From: Symsagittifera roscoffensis
Lineage: Eukaryota > Xenacoelomorpha > Acoela > Convolutidae
DNA length: 64,000 nucleotides
Direction of reading: 5' to 3'
NCBI RefSeq assembly: GCF_963678635.1
Contig: NC_087063.1
Location: forward strand, 70,761,617 to 70,825,616
Shown: positions 11,151 through 23,113 of the stretch, piece after piece
How the letters are laid out: every line of letters begins with the position of its first letter
How positions within the stretch are numbered: position 1 is the first letter of the stretch
Notes under the pieces: model-generated
What the model saw: only the letters and a program-made list of their open reading frames with translations
Told to the model about the DNA's origin: nothing
Databases searched by the model: none
Translations under genes and position numbers: made by a program

Positions 11151-11798
11151 CTATTCGTGTACAAAGGCTTGGGTACGTAGTTCTGACCCACGCCGCTGTT
11201 TGTGTGTCTGAACTGTCAATATTGTTGACTGAAGTTTTGACTTACCAATTGGTTTTCTCTCTTGGTGTAGTTGTATTCCAATCTGGGGAAAGAGATTGCG
11301 CCCCATGATGTTCGCTCGTCTGTCATCCACCACTATGAATGAAGCTGTTTGAATGTTCCATCCTCCGGATTCTATAGGAGCGCTTAACCGGCCAAGAGAC
11401 GGGATTTTATATCCCTTGTAGCAGACCATTCGTTTGGCCTCGTCATCTTCTCCCAATTTTGTTTTAACTGCCGATTTGACTGTGGATGAAAGGAGGTTGG
11501 CTGTTTTCTCGTTCACGAAAGACGTTGGGGAACCTGTGTCGGCAATAAAAACAATATTATTCGTCTCCGAGTGGACCCGAATAAGATGTCCTTGCAGATC
11601 GGTGTTTGTGATTTCTTCTACTCGTCGAGGTTCGAATTTAATCCAGTTGGTGGAAGTATCATCCGGATGGGTTAGTTCCCATCCCAGGATAATATCACCT
11701 GCTTGCAGATAATTGACGTAGAGGTCATGTATGTTTCCTGAAGATCCTGTTGTTGTGGAATGTTCTCCTGAATGGCATTTACTTCGCTGGATTTGCAT
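11151..11798 (-). pseudogene. gypsy aspartic protease region
   Basis: An open frame of 215 codons. The retropepsin active-site signature DTGSPTSFV lies in the middle, and the flap-distal motif IMGRNLFPQIGI follows about 80 residues later, as in Ty3/gypsy proteases. The enzyme would cleave the Gag-Pol polyprotein. The domain itself looks intact, but the connection to gag upstream and RT downstream is broken by frame changes. The last ~40 residues should lead into the RT. Confidence 0.8.
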
Positions 11799-12600
11799 AA
11801 TTTGGCAAAATGACCTCTATTGCAAATTTTGTTTCGCGCCGGACATTGTGCCAACTGGTTTGCTGAAAATGCGTTTCCACATTTGAAGCAAGTTTTATTC
11901 TGTGCGGATCTATCAGTGCTGTTTCTTGAAATCATCACCGCGACTACGTCCACCCCGAGGTTGAGACTTGTTTGGACGAAGTTTACCGGTTCAGCTTTTA
12001 TCTTTATAGATCCGGCGTGACTGTTGGTAGTTCCCTGCTTTCTAATGTAGACCTGATTCTCGAGACCCCTTTCACGTCCTATCGCGTAATCCAACGCTTG
12101 TTCGGGCGATTTTTTTTTCAGCTAGAAGTTCTTTTTGAACCTCGTCGTTTGACATGTTTGCTGTAAATAAATCTCTTGTTATTTCTGCTTCGAGACCTTC
12201 ATCATTGCATGCGGTACACTTGAAGTTGCCTTCGACCACGAGTTTTGTGAGTCCACAATGAAATTCTTCCAGAGAATCTGTTTTTCCTTGTTTGCGTGTA
12301 AAAGCTTCATAACGATCGAATGTCACATTTCGTGCCTTTACAAAAAGTGGTGTTAACCTGCCCCAGAAGTCTCTGGTTGAAATTTTTTGAGTTTTTAAAT
12401 CCGGATAGTATTGTGTCAATTCTTTGGCCCTCAGTCCCCAAACACAAGTAGATATAGCTCCTGAATTTGATGTCCGCTTCTTCCTACGGAATTCCGTCTA
12501 CTATTGGACCAAGGTTGTCCAAGTGTTGACACTGGTTTTCCCACGCTACCCGTTTCTGTTGGTTTCGTAGAATGCGGTCTCGTATTTGTTTTTCGATTTC
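11672..12600 (-). pseudogene. gag: gypsy gag (capsid and nucleocapsid), frameshifted
   Basis: The capsid part is open at 12419-12072. It has the usual Ty3/gypsy gag pattern of an aromatic/arginine helix (YEAFTRKQGKTDSLEEFHCG), a cysteine-containing segment and a C-terminal LLAEKK-type helix. The nucleocapsid follows in another frame (12094-11672) with CFKCG..CPA..KIC..GHFAKLC, a double zinc knuckle in which the second knuckle has lost residues and the expected His of the first is not in place. Gag would package the element RNA into virus-like particles in the cytoplasm. A frame change at about 12090 and further damage upstream of 12420 make it a pseudogene. Confidence 0.8.
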
Positions 12601-12649
12601 CTTTTGCGATAATGGTTTCCTTTTGCGGTTAACGTCTTTTGCGATAAGG

Positions 12650-12802
12650 CTTATTTAATCATCAGACTTCTATATGTTAGATACTGGATTAAGTTAATAA
12701 TATGTAATCATTACCAACTGGTAGTTCTAGCATTTACATCTATATCATTAATAAAGGATGTTTTGCTATAATAGTTTTGCTATAATATCCGTACGGATAA
12801 CA
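12650..12802 (-). repeat. gypsy 5' LTR
   Basis: Nearly identical to 6229-6382. On the minus strand it begins TGTTATCCGTACGGATA, a TG start followed by a 14-bp palindrome TATCCGTACGGATA, and it ends ..ATTAAATAAG. Shared sequence stops abruptly at both edges. The LTR is short for a Ty3/gypsy element. Confidence 0.88.
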
Positions 12803-14154
12803 GCTCCCTTTATTGAGTGCCTTGATGTATTTTTTTAGCCAACGCAATAAATAAGCGTTTGCATTGCGTTCCATTTTCACGTTATGAATTTTCGGGCCAC
12901 AACTTTTTTTTCTTCTAAAATTGAGGAAAAGAAACTCATTGAATTTTTTTAAAACGGGCTCTCAAATGTTCGGAGAAAAAGAGGTTGTACAACACAAATT
13001 ATTGTACACAAAAGTTCAACGGACATTTTTGAGAACGAAAAAGGGCATATAACGTGTGCCTACAATAGCAAATTTAATGCTCACAAAAAGCGCAGTAATA
13101 AGGCTGGCCATCAATGGCTTTTACTCACATCGATGCTTTTGTGTTCTAGTACGGAGGGGGATTCTTGATCGCAGCTTCTTGATTCTTGGTTTGTAATTAC
13201 AACCTTAGGTCCGTTTCCGACAACAGGTCTTCTAGTTGGCTTCAGTGGGTGGTGAATCTCTCAATCCACATGGCGCAGTTGCCCATGGCGCAGGAGACGG
13301 TGGTAACCCACGGAACATTTTCAATCAAGCTGAGCGTGTCGTGAGAACGTTGAAAATTTCTTTTGAACCTAGCGAGCTGCGGCGAATGGTCACTTTGCAG
13401 GGAAAATTTTGGGATCAATAACTTTTGCTTTCCCTTTACTCCAAAACAGACAGTGACATTAGATTGACAGCAGGCACTCGACACAGTTACGTATATGGGA
13501 CTCTGAACACAATTTGTTTAGATGTTGGTTATAATGGATGGTTGCTATGAACATGCATTGAAAAATGAGGTTTAAAAATAACAGGTAAGAATAACAGCTT
13601 CAGCTAATCTTTAAATTCGTCCTGACGCAAACGGAAACCATCATCAGGACCGAAAACTGTGAGTAAACAGCAAATAACGCCGATAAAATGTAGCTTGATG
13701 TTTTCACTTTAATACGTTTCCATAAGACAATCAAAAAACTTATTGTAGACGGATTCTCAAATTGCATCAAATCATCCCTAATTTTTTGGAAGAACTGAGT
13801 TTGTTGCTGTCTTGTAAGGAGCTAGCACAAAAAGGGGTTGGTGAGACCCAAAATCATGGTGCCAATTTCCTTAAATTAGTTAGTGTTTTTGGTCTCAGAA
13901 AGCCAACAGGACAAAAAAAATTGCCTGCTGTCTTTCGCAGTAAAAATCCAACCGCGTCAAGAAGATCAGCTATCGACTAGACAACGCTCATCATAGTTCT
14001 CTGTTGAACAGTGGATTTGCGCTTTGTTTATACCTTTTATCACATTGCGAAGTCATTTGATTTGAGGTTGCAGCGGGGTAGTTGCTGCGGGGCAAAATGA
14101 GGAGACAGTTTTTCATCAGAAGATGGGTCCCCAAGTTGACGAAAATGGCTAATC
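12803..14154. other. anonymous AT-rich stretch
   Basis: Between the gypsy 5' LTR and the AAGATTCTTG repeat I see no domain. Short ORFs at 13236-13421 and 13762-13980 have no recognisable similarity and fall within chance length. Confidence 0.5.
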
Positions 14155-14380
14155 TACAAAGATCTTACAAGATTCTGGCTGAAATCTGCATTCTCTTGCA
14201 AGATTCTTGTAAGATTCTTGCAAGATCTTACAAGATAGTCCATTAAAAAAAATCATTATTGCAAGATTCTTGGAAAATTTTAGCCAAGAAATCTAAACTA
14301 ATAAATCTTGCCTGAATCTTGTCTTGACTTGATTTTAGTCTTCACTCAATCTAGATCTTGACTTGATTTTTGCTCGAAAT
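14155..14380 (+). repeat. AAGATTCTTG-type simple repeat
   Basis: The phrases CAAGATTCTTG, CAAGATCTTACAAGAT and GTAAGATTCTTGCAAG recur many times in 14155-14260. They are followed by a related ATCTTGACTTGATTTT series to about 14380. The unit is near-palindromic, so the region can form many small hairpins. Confidence 0.7.
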
Positions 14381-14415
14381 ACCCCATCAGTCTTGACGGA
14401 AAACAGCCCGCTATT

Positions 14416-15440
14416 ATGCTAATGATAGGATATACTCATGTCACAAACCAGCCTTCTCCTCCGGAGCACACCGGGAGCACTCTAACAGCCGACTACTGGA
14501 TTCAACACGCCAGAGCACAAATTCGAGAAGCCTACAACATTTGCTACGCATGCCACCGCCAATTAGATTATGGTGTCAAGACAAAAGTGACAGCTCTACC
14601 ATACGCATGTTTTCCCTCTGAGAAAATCATCCCCTCATTCAAAATACTAGACTGGACCTTTTTGGACCTTTCGCAACACAGACATCCAAAGTTTACAACA
14701 AACAATATGGACTCATTCTGTCCTGTCTAACTAAACGTGCCGTGCAACTCGAAATGTGTCAAGACCTCTCTGCCGATGCCACCATCAGTGCACTTCGCCA
14801 CTTTTTTACTATACGGGGAACCCCTTCTACACTTTGTTCCGATAACGGGACAAAATTTTCGGCAGCTGAAAAAGAGCTCCACAGGCAAAACCATCGGCTC
14901 CACAGTTGTTCAAGAGTTTGTTGAAAGTTCGAGCGAACGCCTCATCCGAAGCCTGAAAAACGCAATGTATGCTATCACTGGTAGCAAGATTCTGACTATG
15001 CGACAACTTCAACACAGTACTATGCGAGTTCGAACAGTTCATGAAAGCCAGACCGAAAAGCACAGATTCTTCAATTGCAATCGATATTGAAGCCCTCACG
15101 CCCAACCACTTCCTTTCGGAACGAATGTTCACCAGCATACCACCCAAACTATCAACGCCGCTATCGACGATCACGAAGCAGTAAAAGTCCACCCAGCAGC
15201 TCTCAAACCACGTATGGAAACGCTTTCATGAAGAATTCGTGCAAACGCTATTTCCACGCAAGACATGAACCTCTGAAACCATAACGATAGCCAATGGACA
15301 ACCAGAATGGATTCTTGAAGAACTTACTCCGCAAGGTTTGTGGCCCCTTGGACGCATTGGTTCCCCGTTCTCATCATATGACCATCAAGTTGGACAAAAA
15401 AATGTACAATACGCACTCGACGGGGTATTGTGAAAATTCC
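14416..15440 (+). pseudogene. BEL/Pao retrotransposon integrase and pol C-terminus, broken
   Basis: Pieces in successive frames match the BEL/Pao integrase layout. The first (14416-14730) has a zinc-binding end (CYACHRQ) and the catalytic-core start ILDWTFLDL. The second (14742-14924) has RGTPSTLCSDNGTKFSAAEK with the second catalytic Asp at about 14841. The third (14737-15090 frame) has SERLIRSLKNAMYAITGS carrying the catalytic Glu. EALTPNHFL follows at about 15090. A final part at about 15210-15440 has VWKRFHEEF and the pol C-terminus LTPQGLWPLGRIG. At least three frame changes and several stops are present. Upstream pol and LTRs were not found, so it is a fragment on the plus strand, unrelated to the neighbouring gypsy copy. 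Confidence 0.85.
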
Positions 15441-16595
15441 CGCGATAAAAATTATTCCTGTTTGCCCAAAATTTTTTGCTTCATTCAACAGCACCGACTC
15501 TTCGCCAACCGACTAGGATATCACTCCAGCCACTACAGTCGAATAGAAATTTGTAGATTGCATCAAATCAAAGAAACCAGGAAAAATTATTGACACTTTG
15601 ATCAACCATTTATCCATCAGCCGAAATGGATTAATTTTCAAAAAAAAACAATGGGAATCTTTCTCTAATATTTTCAGCAGTTATTCTCCAGTAGAATATA
15701 CGACCTGACCCACAGATTTTTATCTGCTAATCACTTTTGCAACGACAAACTAGAATGAACCTGGATCAAAATTCGCCGGGAGAGCATAACTCAAAAAGTG
15801 AGAAAGTGATGTTATTATCGACAACAACACTCAACCACAATATTTAGAGTTTCAACAATGACCAATATATCATTCTACCTAAGTCGACGACTCAACTATT
15901 GACAAATCAATTAGCAAAGAAGTCAACAATCTACAACAAGAATCGACTCTTCCACAACGACAGCAGCCACCTCATGTTTCTTCAGCAGCTCAGCGTGATT
16001 ATTATTTTATATATTTTTTCAAATTAATGTCGTTATTTTTCCGCGTGCTGTAATAAAAAAGGAGTGGAACTCAAGATTTTTCAAAATTCATAGTCAAATA
16101 GGCAAAAATTGTCAGAAAATGACTGAAAAAAAAATCAAAAAAAAAATTTTTTTCAAATTTTTGTGAACTTTTTTTTTGTGTTTTTGAAGTTTTTAATTTC
16201 CAAAATTTGCTAAGAAACCCAAAAAAAAAAACAATACTTGATTTGAGTGCAACTCTCAAAACGGAGACAATTTTTGGTGGTTGTTTAATATCGTTCAATT
16301 TAGGACCAAAAGGGCTCTAAACTGGTACATCACTCAAACCAATCGGATTGTTAGTTGTGATACCTGATTATGCGTGGCGAATTGATTTTGCGTGAAGTTT
16401 TTTTATTCTCAAAATAAAGCTAAAAAACACAATAAACTAATTTTACTCCAGTAAAACTAATTTTTCAAGCCCTGATTTATGCTTAATTAAGTTATTGTAA
16501 GCCTGCACACGCTCCTTCTCAGATCAAAATTAGACCAAAATCAAAAAAATTCAAACCCGTTTTCTCCACACTGGAAAAAAAATATTTTTTTTGTG

Positions 16596-16655
16596 TCGAT
16601 CGAATGACGACTGAAAGGGCTTTTATATGATATATCATTCGAACATCCCCTTTGC
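16596..16655 (+). repeat. dispersed repeat, partner inverted at 29399-29463
   Basis: The segment centred on CGACTGAAAGGGCTTT with TATATCATTCGA following matches the reverse complement of 29399-29463, where CACGACTGAAAGGGCTTT is followed by TATATATCACTCGA. It is probably the end of an old transposon family with copies in both orientations. Confidence 0.6.
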
Positions 16656-17788
16656 CGGTTACTGTGCAAATAGCTTAAAATGATCCGACCAAAGCCTTAA
16701 AATTCTTCTGCGTGGTTTTAAAAATGGATCTGAAAAAAGTTAGACCTTGACAAAAATATTGGAAAAAAATTATACAGATGGTAATCAATTATAATCCATC
16801 ATTCGATTAAATTGTATTGTAAATGACTGCTCATTCTTCTAATTTGGGCTAAATAAGGTTAGAGCCACGGTGTGTAATTTCCAGTTAAAGGCACGCCTAA
16901 ACCACTCTTGTCCCGATGTCATGAAATAATTCCCAATTTCTGCATTTTAGGAAAACATCGTTTTTTCGCGGAAAACAGATTCGTAACTAGATAGATTTTT
17001 TCTGGCATAGATTTTTTCTTGCAATACCATTATTCTAATTTTGACCTTCGTCACGCCAATCAGAAAGTTTTGGCTCATATCTTTCCTAGGATATTAATGG
17101 TTGACTGTCCTTACAGTAAAGTAAACCAGTTTCCGTTTCGAAATTTTTTTTGAGGCCGACAACAATAGTTTTTCGGGGTCTCCGGCAAAAAAAGCAAAAA
17201 ATTCCCTTTTTGGAATTTTTCCGCCAGAAAACCGCGTTCGTTACGGCGCGCCTTCTCGCCTCAAAATGGCATGATGTCAGGGATCAGTTGGCCAAAATAG
17301 GATGATGTAAAATAGTTCCAAAGGGAGAACAGTTTGAGTGCTGAAGGGATTGACTAGTTGACAATGCGAGGGCCTTACGCCCCAGAACACCCCCCTCCCC
17401 GCCCCTTTTTTCCTAAATCCGCTAATGCATTCGAATAAGAATGGAGAAAAGAGGACATAATTATCGATTTAGCTATTGATTATGGCAATCTTTGGAAAAC
17501 TGTTTTCCTTTGAATCGAAAACTGTATTAATTTGTCTAACAAGGATTTTTTCTTGGATATTTCCACACAAAATTTGAAAAAAGTTGGAATGAAAATAGGT
17601 ACTTTGCAAAAGGGTTCGTCAGTTAAATAGCAAACTGATTGTGCCAGCCATGGTTTTTATAGTTGACTTTTAATCCCGATGTGCACTCATCTTTCCCAGC
17701 AGTGATTCAAGTCTGATTGATTTGTCCAGTCCACTAGTCTAATGCATAATGACAGCGGGTTTAAATCTGTCACCTAAACGAGCCCAGA

Positions 17789-17838
17789 TGAAAGAAGAGA
17801 GCGAGAGAGGGAGAGAGAGGGGGAGAGAGGGGGAGATA
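17789..17838 (+). repeat. purine (GA/GGGA) microsatellite
   Basis: About 50 bp of almost pure G/A with GAGAGAGGGGGAGAGA-like units. Confidence 0.85.
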
Positions 17839-19639
17839 GATTGGGCAAATGGGCTTTTAAATCGCTGAATGGCCCCGACTCCCTCTAATCAGGCTCTGTT
17901 CATGCCTACCGCTTTGCCCAGTTTGTTTCTTCAGCAGCTCAGCGTGAAATGGTAATTTGCGCTTATGCGGCGCAGCAGTCAACTAACTAACTGCCGCCCC
18001 TTAAATACTATCCTCATTTACATCAATTGCGCACACCTTTCAGAATCAGGCTACTTTATTTCCCATTCGGAGCAGAAGAGCCAATTAGCGCATACATGAA
18101 ACACTCCACTTCATACAGCATTAAACGTACACATCAGACAAAACTCAACTTCACCATTTTTTCTCTCTTCAAAAACAAAAACATCACAAGTGTTTTTTGT
18201 TTGTTACCATAAATACCCTAAAAACAGTTTCATAATCAATAGAATTACCTCCGTGACAATTGTGGAAATGTATTTCCGTCGAATCTCTTGAAATTTTAAG
18301 TAAATAGTAGCGAACCTTTCAAGCATTTTATGTGCCCAAACTGACAATTAAACTGACCTAATGGCCTTTTAGTATCCGATCGACTAAAAGCAAAGCCGGT
18401 CTGCTTGTCTCAAATCACTTGTAGCTGAAAGGTAATAATTTTCCTGAAAAATGCCTGTTTTATAATGTTAAAACGGAAAAAATAGCAATTAAATTAGTTC
18501 CGAACGAAATCATTTGGCCGCCATTTAAGCTGAATACATTTTTTGTGTTTTTTTTCTATAAGCTAAATCTCAAGTGGCTCCAACGCAGAGAATTTTATGG
18601 CATTTAAGCGCGTGAAAATTTTAAGTAGGGATTAAAATTTAATTCCCCCGCCGGAATAGAACTTTCCCCAGAATCAAATCCAGATTTATTGAATTTTTCA
18701 ATTATCTTTCTGCGCTGCAATACATCTACGTTTTTAACCTGTTTTTACCAAAAAAAGATTTAATTCGAGTAATAAATGAATGAAAGACAAAAAACGCCTG
18801 TTTTGTTCCAATTCAGTTTTTGAGATTTTAAAAAAAGTGAGCATTTGTTGACTAGAAAACGCCTGTTTTGTTCCAATTCAATTCTTGAGATCTTAAAAAG
18901 TAGGCATTTATTGACTATTTTTGTTTTGATTTTACTCGCAATTGAATCATTTTTCAAGTCCCTCACTCTAATTGGGCTCTTTCTGAACGCTTGCATACCA
19001 CTCAAGCAGGTAACATTTTCCATTCTCGACCTTTGTTTCTGCTAGTTGCGGTTTCTTTCATTCTAGCAGACTTTTTTCATCTGATCTTCCCGAATATGCA
19101 AAACTAAGTTTGCAATCGCTTAATGCTAGTTTATAATATACAGTTCTGAGATAGTTAAATTTTTTCAACACAAAATGTTGGATTTTATAAACTTTTAGAC
19201 CGATTGTAATTGATTGCACTTAGAACTAGTCCTAAATGATCCAAAAGTTACCAATTCAAAATCAGGTTGTTTTTAGTACAAAATTTCTAGTAATTATCTA
19301 CAGCTTATATATACATTGTATACAAATTGTGCACAAGTTTCATATAAATTATTAACAGGTTTTCAACAGATTATACATAGATTTTATATATGTTATATAC
19401 ATTTTCTAAACTAATTAAAAACAAACGTTTTGCTGATTATACACAGACTATTAAAGAACAAGTGCAGAATATATTCAGTTTATATACAGATTAATATCTA
19501 ATTATAAACTGATTTTCTCAGAATTCTCGCCTATCAGCTAATATGTGCAAATGGAAGTTTTGATGTATGCTTTCATTAGTTGATTTTAGTGCTGCTATTT
19601 TACCTAAACTTAACTATTGAAACTAATTATTTTCTTATT

Positions 19640-20172
19640 GTTCCGACTTTCGATACGAAAGTAACGGAATATTTGTGCTCGTGGTGGGTTTTTTTTTTCT
19701 TCAGACAAATTTTGACTTTTTAACTAGCCATTTTTGACGGGATTTTTTAAATATCATTCGAAAGATATTGTTCTCCTGAGATTAATTTTGAAAAGAAATT
19801 TTAACTGTGATCTTTTTTGGTAAAGTTATGGCGGTTTAAAGATTATCATTTTGGCCAGTTTGGGACAATTAACGCGCGATATATTTCGCGCTGTTAACGC
19901 GTAAGCGGAGATTTAATCCGTCTTAGATATCGTTCCAAATTGGTCGAAGGAAGCTTACTTGTATAATTGATTTGCTACTAGGAGCAAAATTTATCACTTT
20001 TTACTTTATATGGCGTGTGGGGGGGATGATTTGCATTAAAAATTTCAAATTTTAGAAAAAAATATTTTTTATTTTGTTTTATTACAGTTAATTTTTATAT
20101 GTTATTACTGCTCCATTAACGCTAAAAGGCAGACGGAACATTCAGGGCTTTGCCCTGATACGAGTAGTCTTG
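19640..20172 (+). mobile_element. HINE-A copy A, full-length (533 bp)
   Basis: The copy starts GTTCCGACTTTCGATACGAA and ends GATACGAGTAGTCTTG, flanked by T on both sides. A 5' hairpin CTTTCG-ATA-CGAAAG lies at the start. A central dyad GCGCGATATATTTCGCGC is flanked by TTAACGCG. Near the 3' end TCAGGGCTTTGCCCTGA forms a hairpin 10 nt before CTTG. In other copies AGTCGGAAC upstream of this hairpin is the inverted partner of 5' GTTCCGACT; here it reads AGACGGAAC. It has no ORF. These features fit non-autonomous Helentrons, in which the terminal inverted repeats are asymmetric. Confidence 0.8.
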
Positions 20173-21204
20173 TTACCTATTTACGATTTTAACTAACTGT
20201 TCTAAGTTGCGTTTTCCTATTTTTTGTCAATTATTTTCACAGCATTTGTTGGCGTTAGATAAGGTAATTGAAAAACTTAGTATAAAATGTACTTTTTTCT
20301 CACCGCGGGAACCATACGTGAGCAAAATCTTAGAAATACTTCGAGAAATTTATGTTTTTAACTAAGTAACTTAAGTCAACTGACTTCAGCTCACTATAGA
20401 ACTGACAGCAAAACTTTTCTGAAGTAAGTTTTTGATGAAATTTTTGAACACAGCTTCCTTACATTAAACGTCACAGGCTTAATACGTTGGCATTAGGTTA
20501 AACAGACATATGTTTCCAAAAACAAAAAAATTCAGAATACTCTTTTTAATGTGTTTTTCGATATTTTAAACAAAGTTATTTTATGTTTTATACAAGAATG
20601 TGAAATAAAAGGTGAGATCTTGGCATTCTCTGCAGATATCCACAATTAATCTTTGCCGGGAAAAAAAAACATTTTTGCCAGAGAAAGATGATTTAATAAA
20701 GATTCTCTAAAATTTGATCAGTTTTTTTCCAGTTAAATGTAAAACACCACATTAAAAATTCTGAAAAACAACACAGTGGTTAAAGTGGAAATTAAAAAAA
20801 CGTACTTAGTAAAGTTTAAGTATTCAAATTTTTTTTTTTGGATTCTTAAGTAAAAAAAGGTTTGAAGATACCGAACTGCTTCACAATTAGGCCAACTCTG
20901 GGAAAAAACGAATCATAATCCATTATTTTTTTTTCAAATCGATAATAAGCGATCATGAAATAGTTTACAGGTTTTTTCATGGCTTTTATAGACGCAACAA
21001 CTGATAAATTTCAACCCATTCAGTCAATACATATTACGACACAACCCGTTCAGTCAATAAATAATACAAGCACCTCAGCTACTTATATGAGACTAAGAGC
21101 TATCGTTATCAGAGCTTCGATTATCAAAGTTTTTCAACCGCAACAAAAATTTATGCCTCATAAAACACAAAGTTCCGATTTAATATAAGCTTCAGTTCAT
21201 TGTT
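20173..21204. other. anonymous stretch between two HINE-A copies
   Basis: AT-rich sequence with no recognised gene. The 69-codon ORF at 20979-21188 is within chance length. Confidence 0.5.
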
Positions 21205-21737
21205 GTTCTGATTTTCGTTACAAAAGTATTTGAGTATTTGTGCTCGGGGTGGGTTTTTTTTCTTCAGACAAATTTCGACTTTTTAACTAGCCATTTTTGA
21301 CGGGATTTTCAAAATATCATTCAAAAGATATTGTTATCTTGAGCTTAAATTTGAAAAGATATTTCACCTGTGATCATTTTTCGTAAAGTTATGGGCGTTT
21401 AAAGATTGCCATTCTGACCAATTTGGGAAAATTAACGCGCGATATATTTCGCGCTATTAATGCGTAAGCGGAGATTTAATCCGTCTTAGAAATTGTTCCA
21501 AATTGGTTGAAAGAAGCTGACTTGCCATAATTGATTTGTTACAAGGAGCGAAATCTATCCTTTTGCACTTTATATGGCGTGTGGGGGGATAATTTTCAAA
21601 AAAAAAATTCAAATTTTAGAAAAAAAATATTCCTTTTATTTTATTAAACTTAATTTTTTGTGTGTGTTTTTACTGCTCCATAAACCTTAAAAGGTAGTCG
21701 GAACATTCAGGACTTCGCCCTGATACGAGCAGTCTTG
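21205..21737 (+). mobile_element. HINE-A copy B, full-length (533 bp)
   Basis: Aligns end to end with copy A and has the same length. The 5' end is more worn (GTTCTGATTTTCGTTACAAA) while the 3' end is conserved (AGTCGGAAC, then CAGGACTTCGCCCTGATACGAGCAGTCTTG in two parts). It is T-flanked at both ends. The two copies lie about 1.0 kb apart in the same orientation. Confidence 0.8.
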
Positions 21738-22447
21738 TTTAAATCATATTTGAATGAACGGGGAAAACAATCAATTAACTCAAGTTTTCGCCGCCATTTT
21801 TAGAGACCTATAAGACTCTATAAGTTTTTCTATTATTGAAAATTTTGAATGATCTCGAGTGCCCAATTGAAACAAAAAACATTACTTTGTTAAAAGATTT
21901 CTAATAATTATCTGATCTGCTGACCTTGTATTGTCCAAATTGTTGAAGAAATCAATTGTATATATATAAATATGATGCCTGTGTTATTTTTTTCAATCAT
22001 ATCGACTTGAGCGATTAGAAAAAAATTTTTTTTAAAAATGTTTCTTTCCTAATGAAAAGGTTGCTTCTTAAATAAAATGTCGAAAAAAACTTTTTACTGG
22101 CTTTTTTTTTGAACATGAGAGCTCAAAGTGTTTTAAAATATTTTCAAAAATGAAATGAAAAATTGTTAGAAAACAAAAAATCCAATATTGAACAATGGAA
22201 ATTAACGAACGTTTGTTAACGCTCTCCGGAGATTGTACAGTGTCTCCGTCAACCTTTGGTTGCATAAAGCCGGTTAAACTTCTAGAATATTTGGTTCTAC
22301 GTAGTGGGAAGGTGTGAAGACGCGTCAATGTTTCATGAAACCAAATTTTGCACCGCTGAAACCTCCTCATTTCACTTGAATTGAAGTTGGAAGAAGAAAA
22401 ACAAAGCATCAAAAATAGCCTGAAAAACCTCTGGTTTGCAAGCAAAT

Positions 22448-22620
22448 TGATGGGGAGCGGTGGTGAAGTGGTTACGTCTCCGCCTCTCAATCGAAAGGTC
22501 GGATGGTCGAGGCCCACCATGATCCGTGCTCGTTGCTTGAGGGAGAAGCAGCATTACCCAGCCCAGAAAAATAACCAAAAAAATTTGCATGTAGTTCTTA
22601 AACAGGGGCACAACAGCGGT
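22448..22620 (+). repeat. putative tRNA-derived SINE
   Basis: At 22448-22515 a tRNA-like segment shows an A-box-like TGGTGAAGTGGTTACG and, about 45 bp later, a B-box-like TGGTCGAGGCCCACC. The sequence is more GC-rich than its surroundings and continues into a unique body to about 22620. Clover-leaf pairing is imperfect, so it is not called a functional tRNA. A second copy would be needed to prove a SINE family. Confidence 0.4.
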
Positions 22621-23062
22621 TCGCCGTGATGAGCTGTACAGCTCTTGTGTTGGTGTTTTCCCCCGTGGATAAATGGTCTTAATTAATCCATTGGAACTCC
22701 GCTAATAATGAAAATAATGGTGTACCTGAAAACAACTAATACTTTTCGAGGTACGGAAACAATTTAAAAATAAATTTCGGGCCTGTGATTTTGCTGTAAT
22801 AAATATCTGGGTGTTTCAAAATTTGAACTTTGTCACGTTTTGGACTAATTTGTGTATATTTCAAGTTAGTTTTACTAATCACTTATGCTTGGCGCGTTTA
22901 ATTTATGCATGACAAATTATCCCGCGCATAAATTTTTTAAAGTTGAAATGCGGCGAACTAATTGATCCTGTACTAGTCAAATTCTGGCTCTTAATATATG
23001 GCATTGTCAGTTTTAGAACATAGCAACATAATAAAAATGTACTATAACTTTTTGAGACCAGT

Positions 23063-23113
23063 GAAAGGGTAGTCCGAACATGCACGCTTTCGCCAGAATA
23101 TGCAAACAGTTTT
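23063..23113 (+). repeat. worn 3' end of a HINE-A copy
   Basis: AAAGGGTAGTCCGAACATGC, then GCTTTCGCCAGAATATGCAAACAGTTTTG, match the HINE-A 3' end position by position with many substitutions. The upstream body is not confidently aligned. Confidence 0.5.

Larger units (their letters stand above)
6229..12802 (-). mobile_element. Ty3/gypsy LTR retrotransposon, full-length but mutated
   Basis: A 6574-bp element in minus orientation, bounded by two directly repeated LTRs of 153-154 bp (12650-12802 and 6229-6382). Its domain order is gag with zinc knuckle, protease, reverse transcriptase, RNase H, integrase. Integrase after RNase H is the Ty3/gypsy order. The very short LTRs and the CPA-type zinc knuckle recall the Mag-like branch, which is an inference. 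Every domain lies in a different frame from its neighbour, with internal stops, so it is not autonomous. The two LTRs differ at about 6-8 positions, so the insertion is not brand new. No clear target-site duplication is seen, and a tRNA primer-binding site starting TGG is not evident inside the 5' LTR. Either the 5' boundary has been altered or the priming is unusual. Confidence 0.9.
15441..19639. other. anonymous AT-rich stretch, no gene recognised
   Basis: No coding domain is seen. It contains poly-A/poly-T runs (16070-16240), a purine microsatellite at 17789-17838, a decayed dispersed repeat at 16596-16655 and a 23-bp sequence repeated exactly at 15976 and 17925. An internal near-repeat of about 70 bp lies at 18795-18865 (AAAACGCCTGTTTTGTTCCA at both 18788 and 18858). 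Confidence 0.5.

Noticed and set aside
22068-22629. ORFs of 79-150 codons on both strands
   Set aside because: They overlap each other around a SINE-like GC-rich patch, and no frame shows a domain.
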